Source: Candidatus Zipacnadia bacterium (GTDB lineage: Bacteria > Armatimonadota > Zipacnadia > Zipacnadales > UBA5352). From it: a stretch of DNA of 42,556 nt. The DNA lies in NCBI GenBank assembly GCA_029820945.1, contig JALGUJ010000031.1, positions 1 to 42,556 on the forward strand. Reading direction: 5' to 3'. Position numbers and translations under genes: made by a program. Below, one piece after another: positions 7,773 through 14,846 of this stretch (position 1 is its first letter; each line of letters begins with the position of its first letter). Under the pieces are notes generated by a model that had not been told where the DNA came from, ran no database searches, and saw nothing but the letters and a program-made list of their open reading frames with translations.

Positions 7773-8417
7773 ATGGCCGACTTCCTCGTACAGGACGGAC
7801 AGACCTACATCTTCCAGGGCGATTCCATCACCGATGCCGGCCGGCGCGCCGCCGCCGCGCCGCTGGGCACCGGCTACGCCAGGCTCACAGTGGACCTGGT
7901 GACCGCCAAGTGCCCCGAGCGCAGCATCAGATGGATCAACAAGGGCATCGGCGGCAACCGCGTCGTGCAGCTCGCCGAGCGCTGGACCGACGACGTCATC
8001 CGCCACCAGCCCGACTGGGTCTCGATCCTCATCGGCATCAATGACCTGCACTCCAACCTGCGCCAGATGGAGCCGATCGTCTCGGTCGAGGTGTATCGGG
8101 AGAAGTACGACGAGATCCTCACACGCACGGCCGAGGAGACGGATGCGCAGGTGCTCCTGATCGACCCGTTCTACATCAGCGCCGACGGCGGAAACGGGAC
8201 CTGGCGCAGCATTGTGCTGGAGGCGCTGCCGCCATACATCGAGGTCGTACGGGAGATGGCCCACAGGCATGGCTGCCGCCACATCCCGATGCACGACATC
8301 TACCAGGAGCACCTGAAGCTACGCGAGTCGGAGGACTTCTGCGCCGAGCCGGTCCACCCCGGCCCCACAGGCCACATGATCATCGCCAACGCGATCGTGG
8401 ACGCGCTGACGGAGTAG
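7773..8417 (+). CDS. SGNH/GDSL-family hydrolase
   Basis: Block I is FQGDSITD with nucleophile Ser18, block II glycine is in NKGIGGNR (about 57-63), and block III is GIND (88-91). Block V reads EPVH (192-195), so the catalytic His195 is present but the usual Asp of DxxH is Glu192. Such enzymes are esterases that deacetylate sugars or act on lipids. GGAGG at 7761-7765 is 7 nt from the ATG at 7773 and only 1 nt from the ATG at 7767, so the second is chosen. No signal peptide, so a cytoplasmic carbohydrate esterase is likely. It closes the plus-strand run that starts at 1469. Confidence 0.88.
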   Translation: MADFLVQDGQTYIFQGDSITDAGRRAAAAPLGTGYARLTVDLVTAKCPERSIRWINKGIGGNRVVQLAERWTDDVIRHQPDWVSILIGINDLHSNLRQMEPIVSVEVYREKYDEILTRTAEETDAQVLLIDPFYISADGGNGTWRSIVLEALPPYIEVVREMAHRHGCRHIPMHDIYQEHLKLRESEDFCAEPVHPGPTGHMIIANAIVDALTE

Positions 8418-8513
8418 CCTGCGGGGGGCGAATGCCGACAATGTCGCGTGCGTGATTATCTTCGTAGTGCCGGGACATATTATCATCGCGCGCCCGGAGA
8501 TTACGTTCAGGGC

Positions 8514-8542
8514 TTGACGGGGGACGCCCTGTATGATATCAT
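8514..8542 (+). promoter_or_regulatory. Sigma-70-type promoter with palindromic -10 region
   Basis: TTGACG (8514-8519) is 17 bp from TATCAT (8537-8542); each matches consensus at five of six bases. The -10 lies in the perfect 10-bp palindrome ATGATATCAT (8533-8542), and TATGAT recurs at about 8551. This could be an operator for autoregulation by the HTH protein just downstream. Confidence 0.6.
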
Positions 8543-8585
8543 CAGGCCCGTATGATCGTGATGTCGGTTCGGCGGGAGGCAGATT

Positions 8586-9080
8586 ATGCCAACTGAAGAC
8601 ATCGAACATGCGCTCGCTGCGCGCGTTGAAGAGTACGATAGCGCGCTTGGCGAAAAGCGCGCCGAACTCGAGAAGTTACAGAGCGAGGTAGCTGATCTAC
8701 AAGAAGCGCTGGAAGCGTATCGTGCGGCGCTACGGCGCGAACGTATACGTCTGGGGAGGGCCCCGGCGGAAGGTGCCGAAGGAGGAGGGGACGAGCGGCG
8801 CATTGCAGCACAACTCTCGCAGCTTTCTATGGGAGAGGCAGCCGCACTGGTTTTGGAGCGGGCCAAGGGGCCGCTTACCGGGGAAGAGATCTATGAGCGC
8901 CTGCGAGACATGGGATGGGAATCGTCGGCTGGTGATCCCGTGAACTCGCTGAAGACGGCGCTATACCGTGAGCACCGGAAGGACGACGGTCTTATTCGTA
9001 AGGCGGACAGAGGGAAGTTCGTGCTTCGAGGCGGTGAGGAGGGGCATGTGCTCGCTGGATTGCTGGACGATGAGGAGTGA
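8586..9080 (+). CDS. Coiled-coil protein with C-terminal HARE-HTH winged-helix domain
   Basis: A 164-residue protein. Residues about 7-58 form a charged heptad-like helix, probably a dimerising coiled coil, then comes a Gly/Glu linker. Residues about 80-149 match the HARE-HTH domain (as in the RNA polymerase delta subunit and chromatin or restriction proteins), with PLTGEEIYERLRDMGW and a final RKADRGKFVL wing. GGGAGG at 8574-8579 lies 6 nt before the ATG. It has its own promoter and a downstream hairpin, so it is a single-gene unit. Its codon use is less GC-rich than its neighbours. Probably a DNA-binding regulator; target unknown. Confidence 0.75.
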   Translation: MPTEDIEHALAARVEEYDSALGEKRAELEKLQSEVADLQEALEAYRAALRRERIRLGRAPAEGAEGGGDERRIAAQLSQLSMGEAAALVLERAKGPLTGEEIYERLRDMGWESSAGDPVNSLKTALYREHRKDDGLIRKADRGKFVLRGGEEGHVLAGLLDDEE

Positions 9081-9086
9081 GAGAAG

Positions 9087-9116
9087 CAGCACCTCCGGTT
9101 GTCACCGGAGGTGCTG
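9087..9116 (+). terminator. 13-bp perfect hairpin after the HARE-HTH gene
   Basis: CAGCACCTCCGGT (9087-9099) pairs with ACCGGAGGTGCTG (9104-9116) across a four-base loop, 6 nt after the stop codon. No T run follows. It probably ends or stabilises the HARE-HTH transcript. Confidence 0.55.
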
Positions 9117-9128
9117 ATCACGTCTCGT

Positions 9129-9196
9129 GGGGCCGACAGGTTTGGGCCGAGGGGCTATCAACTCCACCGGCTCCGGTTCGACTCCGGACGGCTCCA
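9129..9196 (+). other. tRNA-like fold with shortened D arm (relic tRNA or tmRNA-like domain)
   Basis: GGGGCCG (9129-9135) pairs with CGGCTCC (9189-9195, one G-T pair) as a seven-bp acceptor stem, followed by A9196. TCCGG/CCGGA around TTCGACT (9172-9188) is a perfect T arm. In the expected register, GGGG/CTCC enclose a seven-base loop CTATCAA (9155-9161) and a five-base variable region follows. The D-arm interval is about five bases short, with only a two- or three-bp stem. The 5' end GGGGCCGACAGGTTT also resembles tmRNA starts. CCA is not complete (CCACTCA). It could be a degenerate tRNA, a deleted ssrA, or an integration-scar copy. Confidence 0.4.
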
Positions 9197-9209
9197 CTCA
9201 GGATTGGGA

Positions 9210-9284
9210 GCGGGCGTAGCTTAAGGGTAAAGCGCCTCTCTTACCAGGTGCGCGATGCGGGTTCGACTCCCGCCGCCCGCTCCA
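9210..9284 (+). tRNA. tRNA gene with tRNA-Gly-type body but abnormal anticodon arm
   Basis: The 75-nt cloverleaf has acceptor GCGGGCG (9210-9216) with CGCCCGC (9274-9280), U73 and an encoded CCA. The D arm is GCTT/AAGC, and a perfect T arm lies at 9257-9273. Acceptor and U73 are typical of bacterial tRNA-Gly. Segment lengths are canonical, and in that register the anticodon loop is CTTACCA (9240-9246), giving anticodon UAC (Val). However, the flanking stem CCTCT/GGTGC pairs at only about three of five positions. An alternative stem GCGCCT/AGGTGC (9232-9237 with 9246-9251) leaves an eight-base loop. The locus is tRNA-derived; identity and function are uncertain. Confidence 0.7.
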
Positions 9285-9365
9285 TTCACTGTGCTGTTAG
9301 TATAGCATATGCCTACGCAAGGTCAAGCGTTCGCGCGCGATATTCATTTGCAGTCTTGAGCCATT

Positions 9366-10544
9366 TCAGAACCGCTCGATGTCCACGAACTCCCCCGTCT
9401 CCATCGATTCGAGGGCCGCGAAGGCGATGGCGCCGGACATCCACGCATCCTGAATGCCTGCCTCGGGGTCCTCGTCGCGCTCGATGCGGTCGAGGAAGTG
9501 CGTCAGCAGCGCCAGGTCGTGGTGCTGGTGGCCCCGGCCCTCCGGCGGCTCGACCTCGATGATCTGCTTCGGTTTGTCGGGGAGCGGGAAGTACTCGATC
9601 TGGTAGCTGTGCATGTCCGTGCGCAGCTCGCCCTCGGTGCCGATGAGGATTATGCGCCGGTCGCCGCGCGGGGAGACCATCGTCATCGTGTATGACAGGC
9701 GCATTCCATTGTCGAACTGCGCGATGAGTTGCGTGTTATCGGTGGTGTCCTTGTCTACGTTGTAGACGCAGTAGTCCTCCGGCAGCACCTGCGGGCCGGC
9801 GGTCTCGTAGAAGCGCCTGCGGTACTCCTCGCCCTGGTCGGTGTAGTAGATGCACTCGTCGGCCAAGTCGCAGTCGTGGCAGTACTCGGCGGCGTCCTCG
9901 CGCGGCACGAAGACGTCCAGGCCGCCCATGGCCGCCACGCGTGTGGGATACGCGCCCAGGATGAAGTTGATGATGTCCAGCGTGTGGCAGCCCTTGTGCA
10001 GGAGCATATCGCCGGACATCTCGCGGAAGCGGTTCCAGCGCCGCATGTAGGTCGAGCCGTGGAACCAGCCCACCGCCTCGTGCACAATGGCCGCGATGGG
10101 TTTGCCGATGGCGCCGCCCTGCACGAGGTCGCGCAACTTCATCGCCAGCGGGTCGTAGCGCAGCACGAAGCCCAGATGCAGTATCCTGCCCGACTCGCGC
10201 GCGGCCCGGCAGATGGCCGCGGCATCCTGCGCGTTGGTCGCCAGCGGCTTCTCGACGAGGCAGTGCTTCGCCGCCTCGAAGCAGGCGACGGCCGGCTCGC
10301 GGTGCGCGTAGTCGGGCGTGCAGACCAGCACCGCGTCCACGTCGTCCATCTCTGCGAGCTTCTCCGTCCCGATGACCTGCGGCACGTCCAGGCCATTCTC
10401 CTCGCAGAAGTTCGCCACGGTGCTGGGCGTGCGGCCGACCATGGCAGCCCACTCCGCCCGGCCGGGCTCCATGCGGTTCATCACGTCCACGTAGATCTGC
10501 CCCCGGCCGCCGGTACCCAGCAGCGCGAGTCTGATCGGTGCCAT
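9366..10544 (-). CDS. Gfo/Idh/MocA-family oxidoreductase with Cys cluster
   Basis: The protein has 392 residues. The Rossmann motif is LALLGTGGRG (6-15), VEKPLAT is at about 97-103, and the catalytic-type HKGCHTLDIINFILG is at 183-197. An inserted segment carries C222-x2-C225-x5-C231 (YCHDCDLADEC), which looks like a structural metal site or an extended lid and is seen in one branch of the family. The start at 10544 opens directly on the Rossmann strand; the frame extends upstream to 10682 but with Arg-rich, domainless sequence. The 3' end lies 81 nt from the tRNA on the other strand. Substrate unknown. Confidence 0.92.
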   Translation of the reverse strand: MAPIRLALLGTGGRGQIYVDVMNRMEPGRAEWAAMVGRTPSTVANFCEENGLDVPQVIGTEKLAEMDDVDAVLVCTPDYAHREPAVACFEAAKHCLVEKPLATNAQDAAAICRAARESGRILHLGFVLRYDPLAMKLRDLVQGGAIGKPIAAIVHEAVGWFHGSTYMRRWNRFREMSGDMLLHKGCHTLDIINFILGAYPTRVAAMGGLDVFVPREDAAEYCHDCDLADECIYYTDQGEEYRRRFYETAGPQVLPEDYCVYNVDKDTTDNTQLIAQFDNGMRLSYTMTMVSPRGDRRIILIGTEGELRTDMHSYQIEYFPLPDKPKQIIEVEPPEGRGHQHHDLALLTHFLDRIERDEDPEAGIQDAWMSGAIAFAALESMETGEFVDIERF

Positions 10545-10702
10545 GGTCTCTCTTACGCCCGTCCTCTCTGCAGCGGGGCGCTTCCGAGTCTCGGCCGCGT
10601 CCAAGGGCGCCGATCCGCGGACCGAGAAGGCCGGACGCCTCCGCCCGCCACTAGACCGGCTCACGGTCACGCGCTCACGCACACCGTGATGTATGGTGCG
10701 AG

Positions 10703-10909
10703 CTAGCTGTCCGTGCCGCTCTCCTCACGCCGGTCGGCAAGTAGTCGGCCCGCCACGCCCACATTCTCGGGCGGGTTCTCCTTGATCAGGACATGGATGA
10801 TACGGCTGGGCAGCTCGTATACGGCAGAGGCCGTTTCGGTCATCCCTCTGACCAGCGCGCGCTTCTTCTCGATGTCGATGGGTGGACCTTCCACAACAAT
10901 AGTGGGCAT
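10703..10909 (-). CDS. 4-oxalocrotonate tautomerase-family protein
   Basis: A 68-residue protein starting MPTIVVEGPPI, so Pro2 is exposed after Met removal as the catalytic base. EKKRALVRGMTE and HVLIKENPPENVGV match the family's helix and second strand. The start at 10909 rather than 10924 is needed to place Pro2. Family members tautomerise 2-hydroxymuconate-like enols or dehalogenate acrylates, often as hexamers. It lies 158 nt upstream of the Gfo gene on the same strand and may act on an enol formed in the same pathway; that is inference. Confidence 0.88.
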   Translation of the reverse strand: MPTIVVEGPPIDIEKKRALVRGMTETASAVYELPSRIIHVLIKENPPENVGVAGRLLADRREESGTDS

Positions 10910-10964
10910 AGCTGCAGGCCTCACTCTTCTGAGCTTAGTATTCCCTCGAACGGTGTGTGACTGA

Positions 10965-11092
10965 TGACTCTCTTCGGTCCCAACACGGATGTTCCCTCCG
11001 CTGGAAGCCTCTGCGGCGCTCGCCGGTGGCGCCCGACATCCACGCGTCTCGGATGCCCTCCTGCGAGTTCGTCCCGCGCGCGAGTGTCATCC
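10965..11092 (-). pseudogene. Decayed 3' fragment of a Gfo/Idh/MocA gene
   Basis: On the minus strand one frame reads EGIRDAWMSGA, closely matching AGIQDAWMSGA at the C-terminus of the intact Gfo protein encoded at 9366-10544. The DNA is similar there too (around 11025-11060 versus around 9430-9465). After that motif the match continues only in another frame, as an Ala/Ser-rich stretch resembling the usual ALESMETGE ending. No start or upstream domain remains. It looks like the tail of a lost paralogue or an incomplete duplication. Confidence 0.5.
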
Positions 11093-11101
11093 GGCGAGGC
11101 G

Positions 11102-11968
11102 CTACTCCGCGCGCTCCCACAGTCTCCGCACGTGCTGGAGGCTGTAGTGCAGCGCGGTCCGCTTGCGCTCCATCGGGACATGCTCCACGTTGATGACGTG
11201 GACGCGGTCCACGTCCTGCCCGCGCGCCGCTTCGACGTAGCGCCCAAGGTCGGTCTCTCCGCTCCCCAGCTCGACGGACAGGAAGGGCCGCCTGCCTTCG
11301 GGGTCGGGCCGATGGTCCTTCCAGCCGATGACGGGCACGCGCGCAGGGTGGCGCTCGATGACCTGCCAGCCGGGCTGGCCGCAGGTGGTCATGTGCCCGG
11401 TGTTGAGCAGGATGCCCGCGCGATCCGACGCGAGCTCCCCGAGGTAGCGTTCGCAGTCCGCCACGCTCTCGACGACGCCGTGGTAGTGCGCGTCCACGGC
11501 GAAGAGCATCTCGTCGAACTCCTCGGCCGCCGTGTCAACGATCCGCGCCAGCCGCTGCACCAGCGGCAGCTTCGCCTCCACCGCGAGGCCTGGCGAGGGC
11601 GCGCGCCCGCCGCCGTGCCCGACGTGGTGGCATCCCAGCCCGCGCGCGACCTCGCACACGCGGCGCAGATTGTCGGTGCTCTCCTGCAGGGCGCCCTCCC
11701 CCGCCGGGTCGATCCCTGAGCCGTAGACCGCGACGACCCCCATGCCGGCGTCGTCGCAGATGCCACGGACCACATCCAGGTCCGAGGCCACAAGGTCGAG
11801 CAGGCAGGCGTCCGGGATGCTGTCGGCGGTCAGGGCCGGCCGACCGGGGATCGACATGAGCATGACGCTCTCGAAGCCGCACTCGCGCAGCGCGGCGAGG
11901 GCCTCGGGCAGGGGCGTCGTGTCCTGGCCACCGAAGGTCATGGCGTGGATGATGGCCGAGAATGTCAC
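11102..11968 (-). CDS. Sugar phosphate isomerase/epimerase-like TIM barrel (AP-endonuclease-2 family)
   Basis: The protein has 288 residues, with the xylose-isomerase-like TIM-barrel pattern: FSAIIHAMTFGGQD at the N-terminus, HHVGHGGGR in the middle, FAVDAHYHGVVES (metal-ligand region), LLNTGHM and VIGWKDHRPD near the C-terminus. The GTG start at 11968 overlaps the stop of the upstream Gfo gene by four bases (GTGA), and GGGAGG precedes it by 9 nt, so translation is probably coupled. Such proteins isomerise or epimerise sugars, or act with Gfo oxidoreductases on keto-sugars. Substrate unknown. Confidence 0.87.
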   Translation of the reverse strand: MTFSAIIHAMTFGGQDTTPLPEALAALRECGFESVMLMSIPGRPALTADSIPDACLLDLVASDLDVVRGICDDAGMGVVAVYGSGIDPAGEGALQESTDNLRRVCEVARGLGCHHVGHGGGRAPSPGLAVEAKLPLVQRLARIVDTAAEEFDEMLFAVDAHYHGVVESVADCERYLGELASDRAGILLNTGHMTTCGQPGWQVIERHPARVPVIGWKDHRPDPEGRRPFLSVELGSGETDLGRYVEAARGQDVDRVHVINVEHVPMERKRTALHYSLQHVRRLWERAE

Positions 11969-12918
11969 TCGGGTGCGCCTCCCTCGTGGCACCGGTCGAT
12001 GATCGTCTCGGCAAGCTCCATGGTTCTGATGGTGTCGGCGATGGGGCTGATGTCCTCCGCGTCACCCCGCACGGCGGCCAGGAAGCTGGCGACGTCGTCG
12101 AAGTAGCCCCACCAGTCGATGAGCCGTTGCGGGTTCCAGGTACCACGTTGCATGCAGACGTCGTCGGCTTCCGGCCGATGGTAGCGCAGGTCCCCGTCGT
12201 GCGAGAACAGGGCGTGGCCGTCGCGCCCGCTGATCTCGAAGTAGATGAACTCATCGCTCGAGTCCATCTCCCGCGTGGTGTTCAGCGATGCGACGCAGCC
12301 GCTCTGCAGCGTGATCGTCGCGACGTAGCCGCGCGTGTCCTGCTGCAGAATGGGCGTCACGCGCACGCTCTCCCAGTCGCCAAGGAGGTGCAGCAGCAGG
12401 TCGATCGGGTGCACGTGCTGGTCGAGGATGGCGTCGCGCCAGACCGGGCGGGTCATCAGACCGTAGCGGAAGACGGCCAGCGACGGCGCGCCGAACTCGC
12501 CTGTCGCGAGGATCTCGGCGGCCCGGCGCACCGCCGGCGCGGAGCGCAGGTTGAAGCCCACGTGGCAGACCACGCCGGCCTCTTCAGCGGCCTCGGCCAT
12601 CTCCCGCACCTGCCCCGACGAGTTCACCGCGGGCTTCTGCACGTAGAGCGGGAAGCCCATGCCCAGCACCTGCAGACCGACCTCGTACTGCATGGCCTGC
12701 GGGCCGACGCAGAAGGCTGCGTCCGGCTCCTCACGCTGAAGCATCTCGCGGAAGTCGATGTAGACGCGCTCGAAGCCGTGCCACGCGGCGGCCCGCCGGG
12801 CCTTCTCCTCCACGAGGTCGCAGATCGCCGCCAGTTCGACGTCGTGGCGGCCGAGCTGCGGGTGGATGAAGCGGCTGGAGAAGCCGCCGGCACCGATGTA
12901 GGCGATGCGCAGTGCCAT
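11965..12918 (-). CDS. Gfo/Idh/MocA-family oxidoreductase, QKP variant
   Basis: The protein has 317 residues, with LRIAYIGAGGFSS as the dinucleotide-binding start. The signature lysine motif is VQKPAVN at 93-99, with Gln where most members have Glu. DQHVHPIDLLLHLLGDW is the catalytic-type His segment. The ATG at 12918 is preceded by GGAGGCGGAG and lies 13 nt after the aldo-keto reductase stop. Its stop overlaps the start of the TIM-barrel gene by four bases, so the three genes form one operon. It may work with that isomerase-like protein in an oxidation/elimination or oxidation/isomerisation step. Confidence 0.92.
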   Translation of the reverse strand: MALRIAYIGAGGFSSRFIHPQLGRHDVELAAICDLVEEKARRAAAWHGFERVYIDFREMLQREEPDAAFCVGPQAMQYEVGLQVLGMGFPLYVQKPAVNSSGQVREMAEAAEEAGVVCHVGFNLRSAPAVRRAAEILATGEFGAPSLAVFRYGLMTRPVWRDAILDQHVHPIDLLLHLLGDWESVRVTPILQQDTRGYVATITLQSGCVASLNTTREMDSSDEFIYFEISGRDGHALFSHDGDLRYHRPEADDVCMQRGTWNPQRLIDWWGYFDDVASFLAAVRGDAEDISPIADTIRTMELAETIIDRCHEGGAPE

Positions 12919-12931
12919 CAGCTCCGCCTCC

Positions 12932-13906
12932 TCACGGCGCCGCGCTCTCCTCGGAGCCCGGGAACAGCTCGCACAGCGCCTCATAGACGTCGTCGGGGAT
13001 CTCGGCCTCCGCCGCGCCCAGGTTGTCCTCGAGCTGGCTGACCTTCGTCACGCCGCTGATGACCGAGGTCAGCGCCGGATGGCGCAGGCACCAGGCCATG
13101 GAGAGCTGGGCCGCGGTCAGCCCCAGGTCGCCGGCCATCTCCTCAAGCTTCTTGACCTTGCGCAGGTTCTCGTCGGTCCAGTACAGGTCCATGAGGATCC
13201 TGTTCTGCGACTCATCGGCCGCGCGCGTGCCCTCCGGCGGCGGCTCACCCGGCTCGTACTTGGCCGTCAGCACGCCGTGCGCCAGCGGCGAGAACACCAC
13301 GTTGCCTATCCCGTTCTTGAGGCAGGTGGGGAAGACCGAGTCCTCCGGCTCGCGCCACATCAGCGAGTAGCGAGGCTGGTTCGAGACCGGCGGCCGGCAA
13401 CCCATCATCTTCGCCACGTCTACGGCCTCCTGGATTAGCTCCGCCGGCCACTCACTGGTGCCCCAGTAGAGGATCTTGCCCTGGCGCGCGAGGTCCTCCA
13501 TGATGCGGATGGTCTCCTCGAGCGGCGTCTCCGGGTCCGGCCGGTGGCACTGGTAGAGGTCGATGTAGTCGGTCTGCAGCCGCCGCAGCGACGCGTGGCA
13601 CTGCTCGAAGACGTGCTTGGCCGAGAGGCCGCGGTCGTTGGCCCCCTCGCCCATCGGCGCCCAGACCTTTGTCGCCAGCACGTAGTCGTCGCGGTCGTAG
13701 TCCTGCAGGATGCGACCCAGCGCCAGCTCCGCCCCGCCGTTGTTGTAGGCATTCGCGGTGTCGATCCAGTTGATGCCTCCGTCGAAGGCCACCCTCACGC
13801 ACTCGGCGGCGGTCTCGTCATCCACGTGCATGCCGATAGTGAGGTAGCTGCCGAGCCCGATGGTGCTAAGCTTCACGCCCCACTTGCCCAGGTTGCGATA
13901 CTGCAT
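12932..13906 (-). CDS. Aldo/keto reductase, Kv-beta/YghZ-like
   Basis: A 324-residue (alpha/beta)8 NADPH-dependent reductase. The catalytic tetrad is visible: D49 and Y54 in IDTANAYNNG, K80 in LATKVW and H121 in YQCHRPDPETPLEET. NQPRYSLMWRE and VVFSPLAHGVLTAKY are typical of the Kv-beta-like branch. The start at 13906 has GAGGAGGG just upstream. It is the first gene of the operon with the Gfo and TIM-barrel genes and divides from the plus-strand gene at 14135 across a 228-nt divergent region. Probably reduces a keto or aldehyde sugar intermediate. Confidence 0.92.
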   Translation of the reverse strand: MQYRNLGKWGVKLSTIGLGSYLTIGMHVDDETAAECVRVAFDGGINWIDTANAYNNGGAELALGRILQDYDRDDYVLATKVWAPMGEGANDRGLSAKHVFEQCHASLRRLQTDYIDLYQCHRPDPETPLEETIRIMEDLARQGKILYWGTSEWPAELIQEAVDVAKMMGCRPPVSNQPRYSLMWREPEDSVFPTCLKNGIGNVVFSPLAHGVLTAKYEPGEPPPEGTRAADESQNRILMDLYWTDENLRKVKKLEEMAGDLGLTAAQLSMAWCLRHPALTSVISGVTKVSQLEDNLGAAEAEIPDDVYEALCELFPGSEESAAP

Positions 13907-14134
13907 GACGAACCCTCCTCGTCGGCGATGGTGGTGCCAGTGCCTTCTCCCTCCGCCGTGGGCGGACCTCCGGCCCGAACCACGCGCACGGCACTCGTGC
14001 CGGGAGGTGCGGCCCGGCGCCCGCGGACTGAGTGATCGATCGCTGGATATGCGCTGGGCCGGGCGGGCGCAGGCGGCTCGGTCGTCACCTGTTGGCCGTG
14101 CAGAGGGGAGAACCGCTGTCGGGGAGGGCCAACG

Positions 14135-14846
14135 ATGCCAGAGGATCATCTTCAGGACGGACGGGCGTATACTTGCCAGGCTGCGCGGGCAGGGACGCAG
14201 CAACGACGAGATCCGCAAGGGCCTCATAGCCTCGGGGTGGGGAGAGCGGGACATCGAGGCCCTGCTGGGCGACGCGGGTGCGACGCCGCCACCCCCGCGG
14301 CCCGCACGGCCCCCCCGATGTGGGCCGGAGAAGGCCGACCGGACGCTGGAGGACCAGGTGCCGGAGGACTACAAGCCAGCCGGCGGCAGGGAGGCCGTGC
14401 GCGCCCGAGCCGCAGCGGCGAGACCGCCGCAGCGGAAGCGCCCCGGCGAGCTGACCTTCTTCATCGTGCTTGTGGACGTGCTGGCGATCCTGCGCGTGCT
14501 GGGTGCCCTGTTCATAGTGGTCGGAGGGATAGCCGCCACGGCCGGGGGTGCAAGAGGGGACATATCCCTCGTAGGAGCGACGGTCTTGGCACTAGGGCTC
14601 GTCGTGGGCCTCATCTACCTGGGTGTCCTCGTAGTGTGGCATTTCCTGTGGAATGGCCACAACTGGGCGCGCATGACGATGGGTGTGCTGATGGTCCTGG
14701 CCATACTGCAGTCGCTGCCCATTAACCCCATGCAGACCCCGCGCACGGGCGCAGCCGGAATCGTCCCGTGGCTGCAGATCCTGATCGCAGCACTGTTCAT
14801 CGTGGTGCTGCTCAGGCAGGATGTGAAGGACTACTGCAGCGGCTGA
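14135..14846 (+). pseudogene. Small membrane protein gene with an apparent +1 frameshift
   Basis: The ATG at 14135 has an excellent ribosome site (GGGGAGG, 14121-14127, spacing 7) and reads MPEDHLQDGRAY. The natural continuation, LARLRGQGRSNDEIRKGL, is in the next frame from 14172. Removing one base near A14171 joins the two into a helix-turn pattern (GxSNDEIRKGLIASGWGERDIE) common at the N-terminus of bacterial membrane proteins. After that come a Pro/Arg linker, then four hydrophobic segments. Without the repair, the second frame has only poor starts (for example ATG 14049, no ribosome site). Its last 16 bases overlap the converging URO-D gene. Could be a sequencing indel, a real mutation or recoding. 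Confidence 0.6.

Noticed and set aside
11962..13041. 359-residue plus-strand frame
   Set aside because: Antisense to the Gfo and aldo-keto reductase operon; His/Arg/Leu-rich composition typical of shadows.
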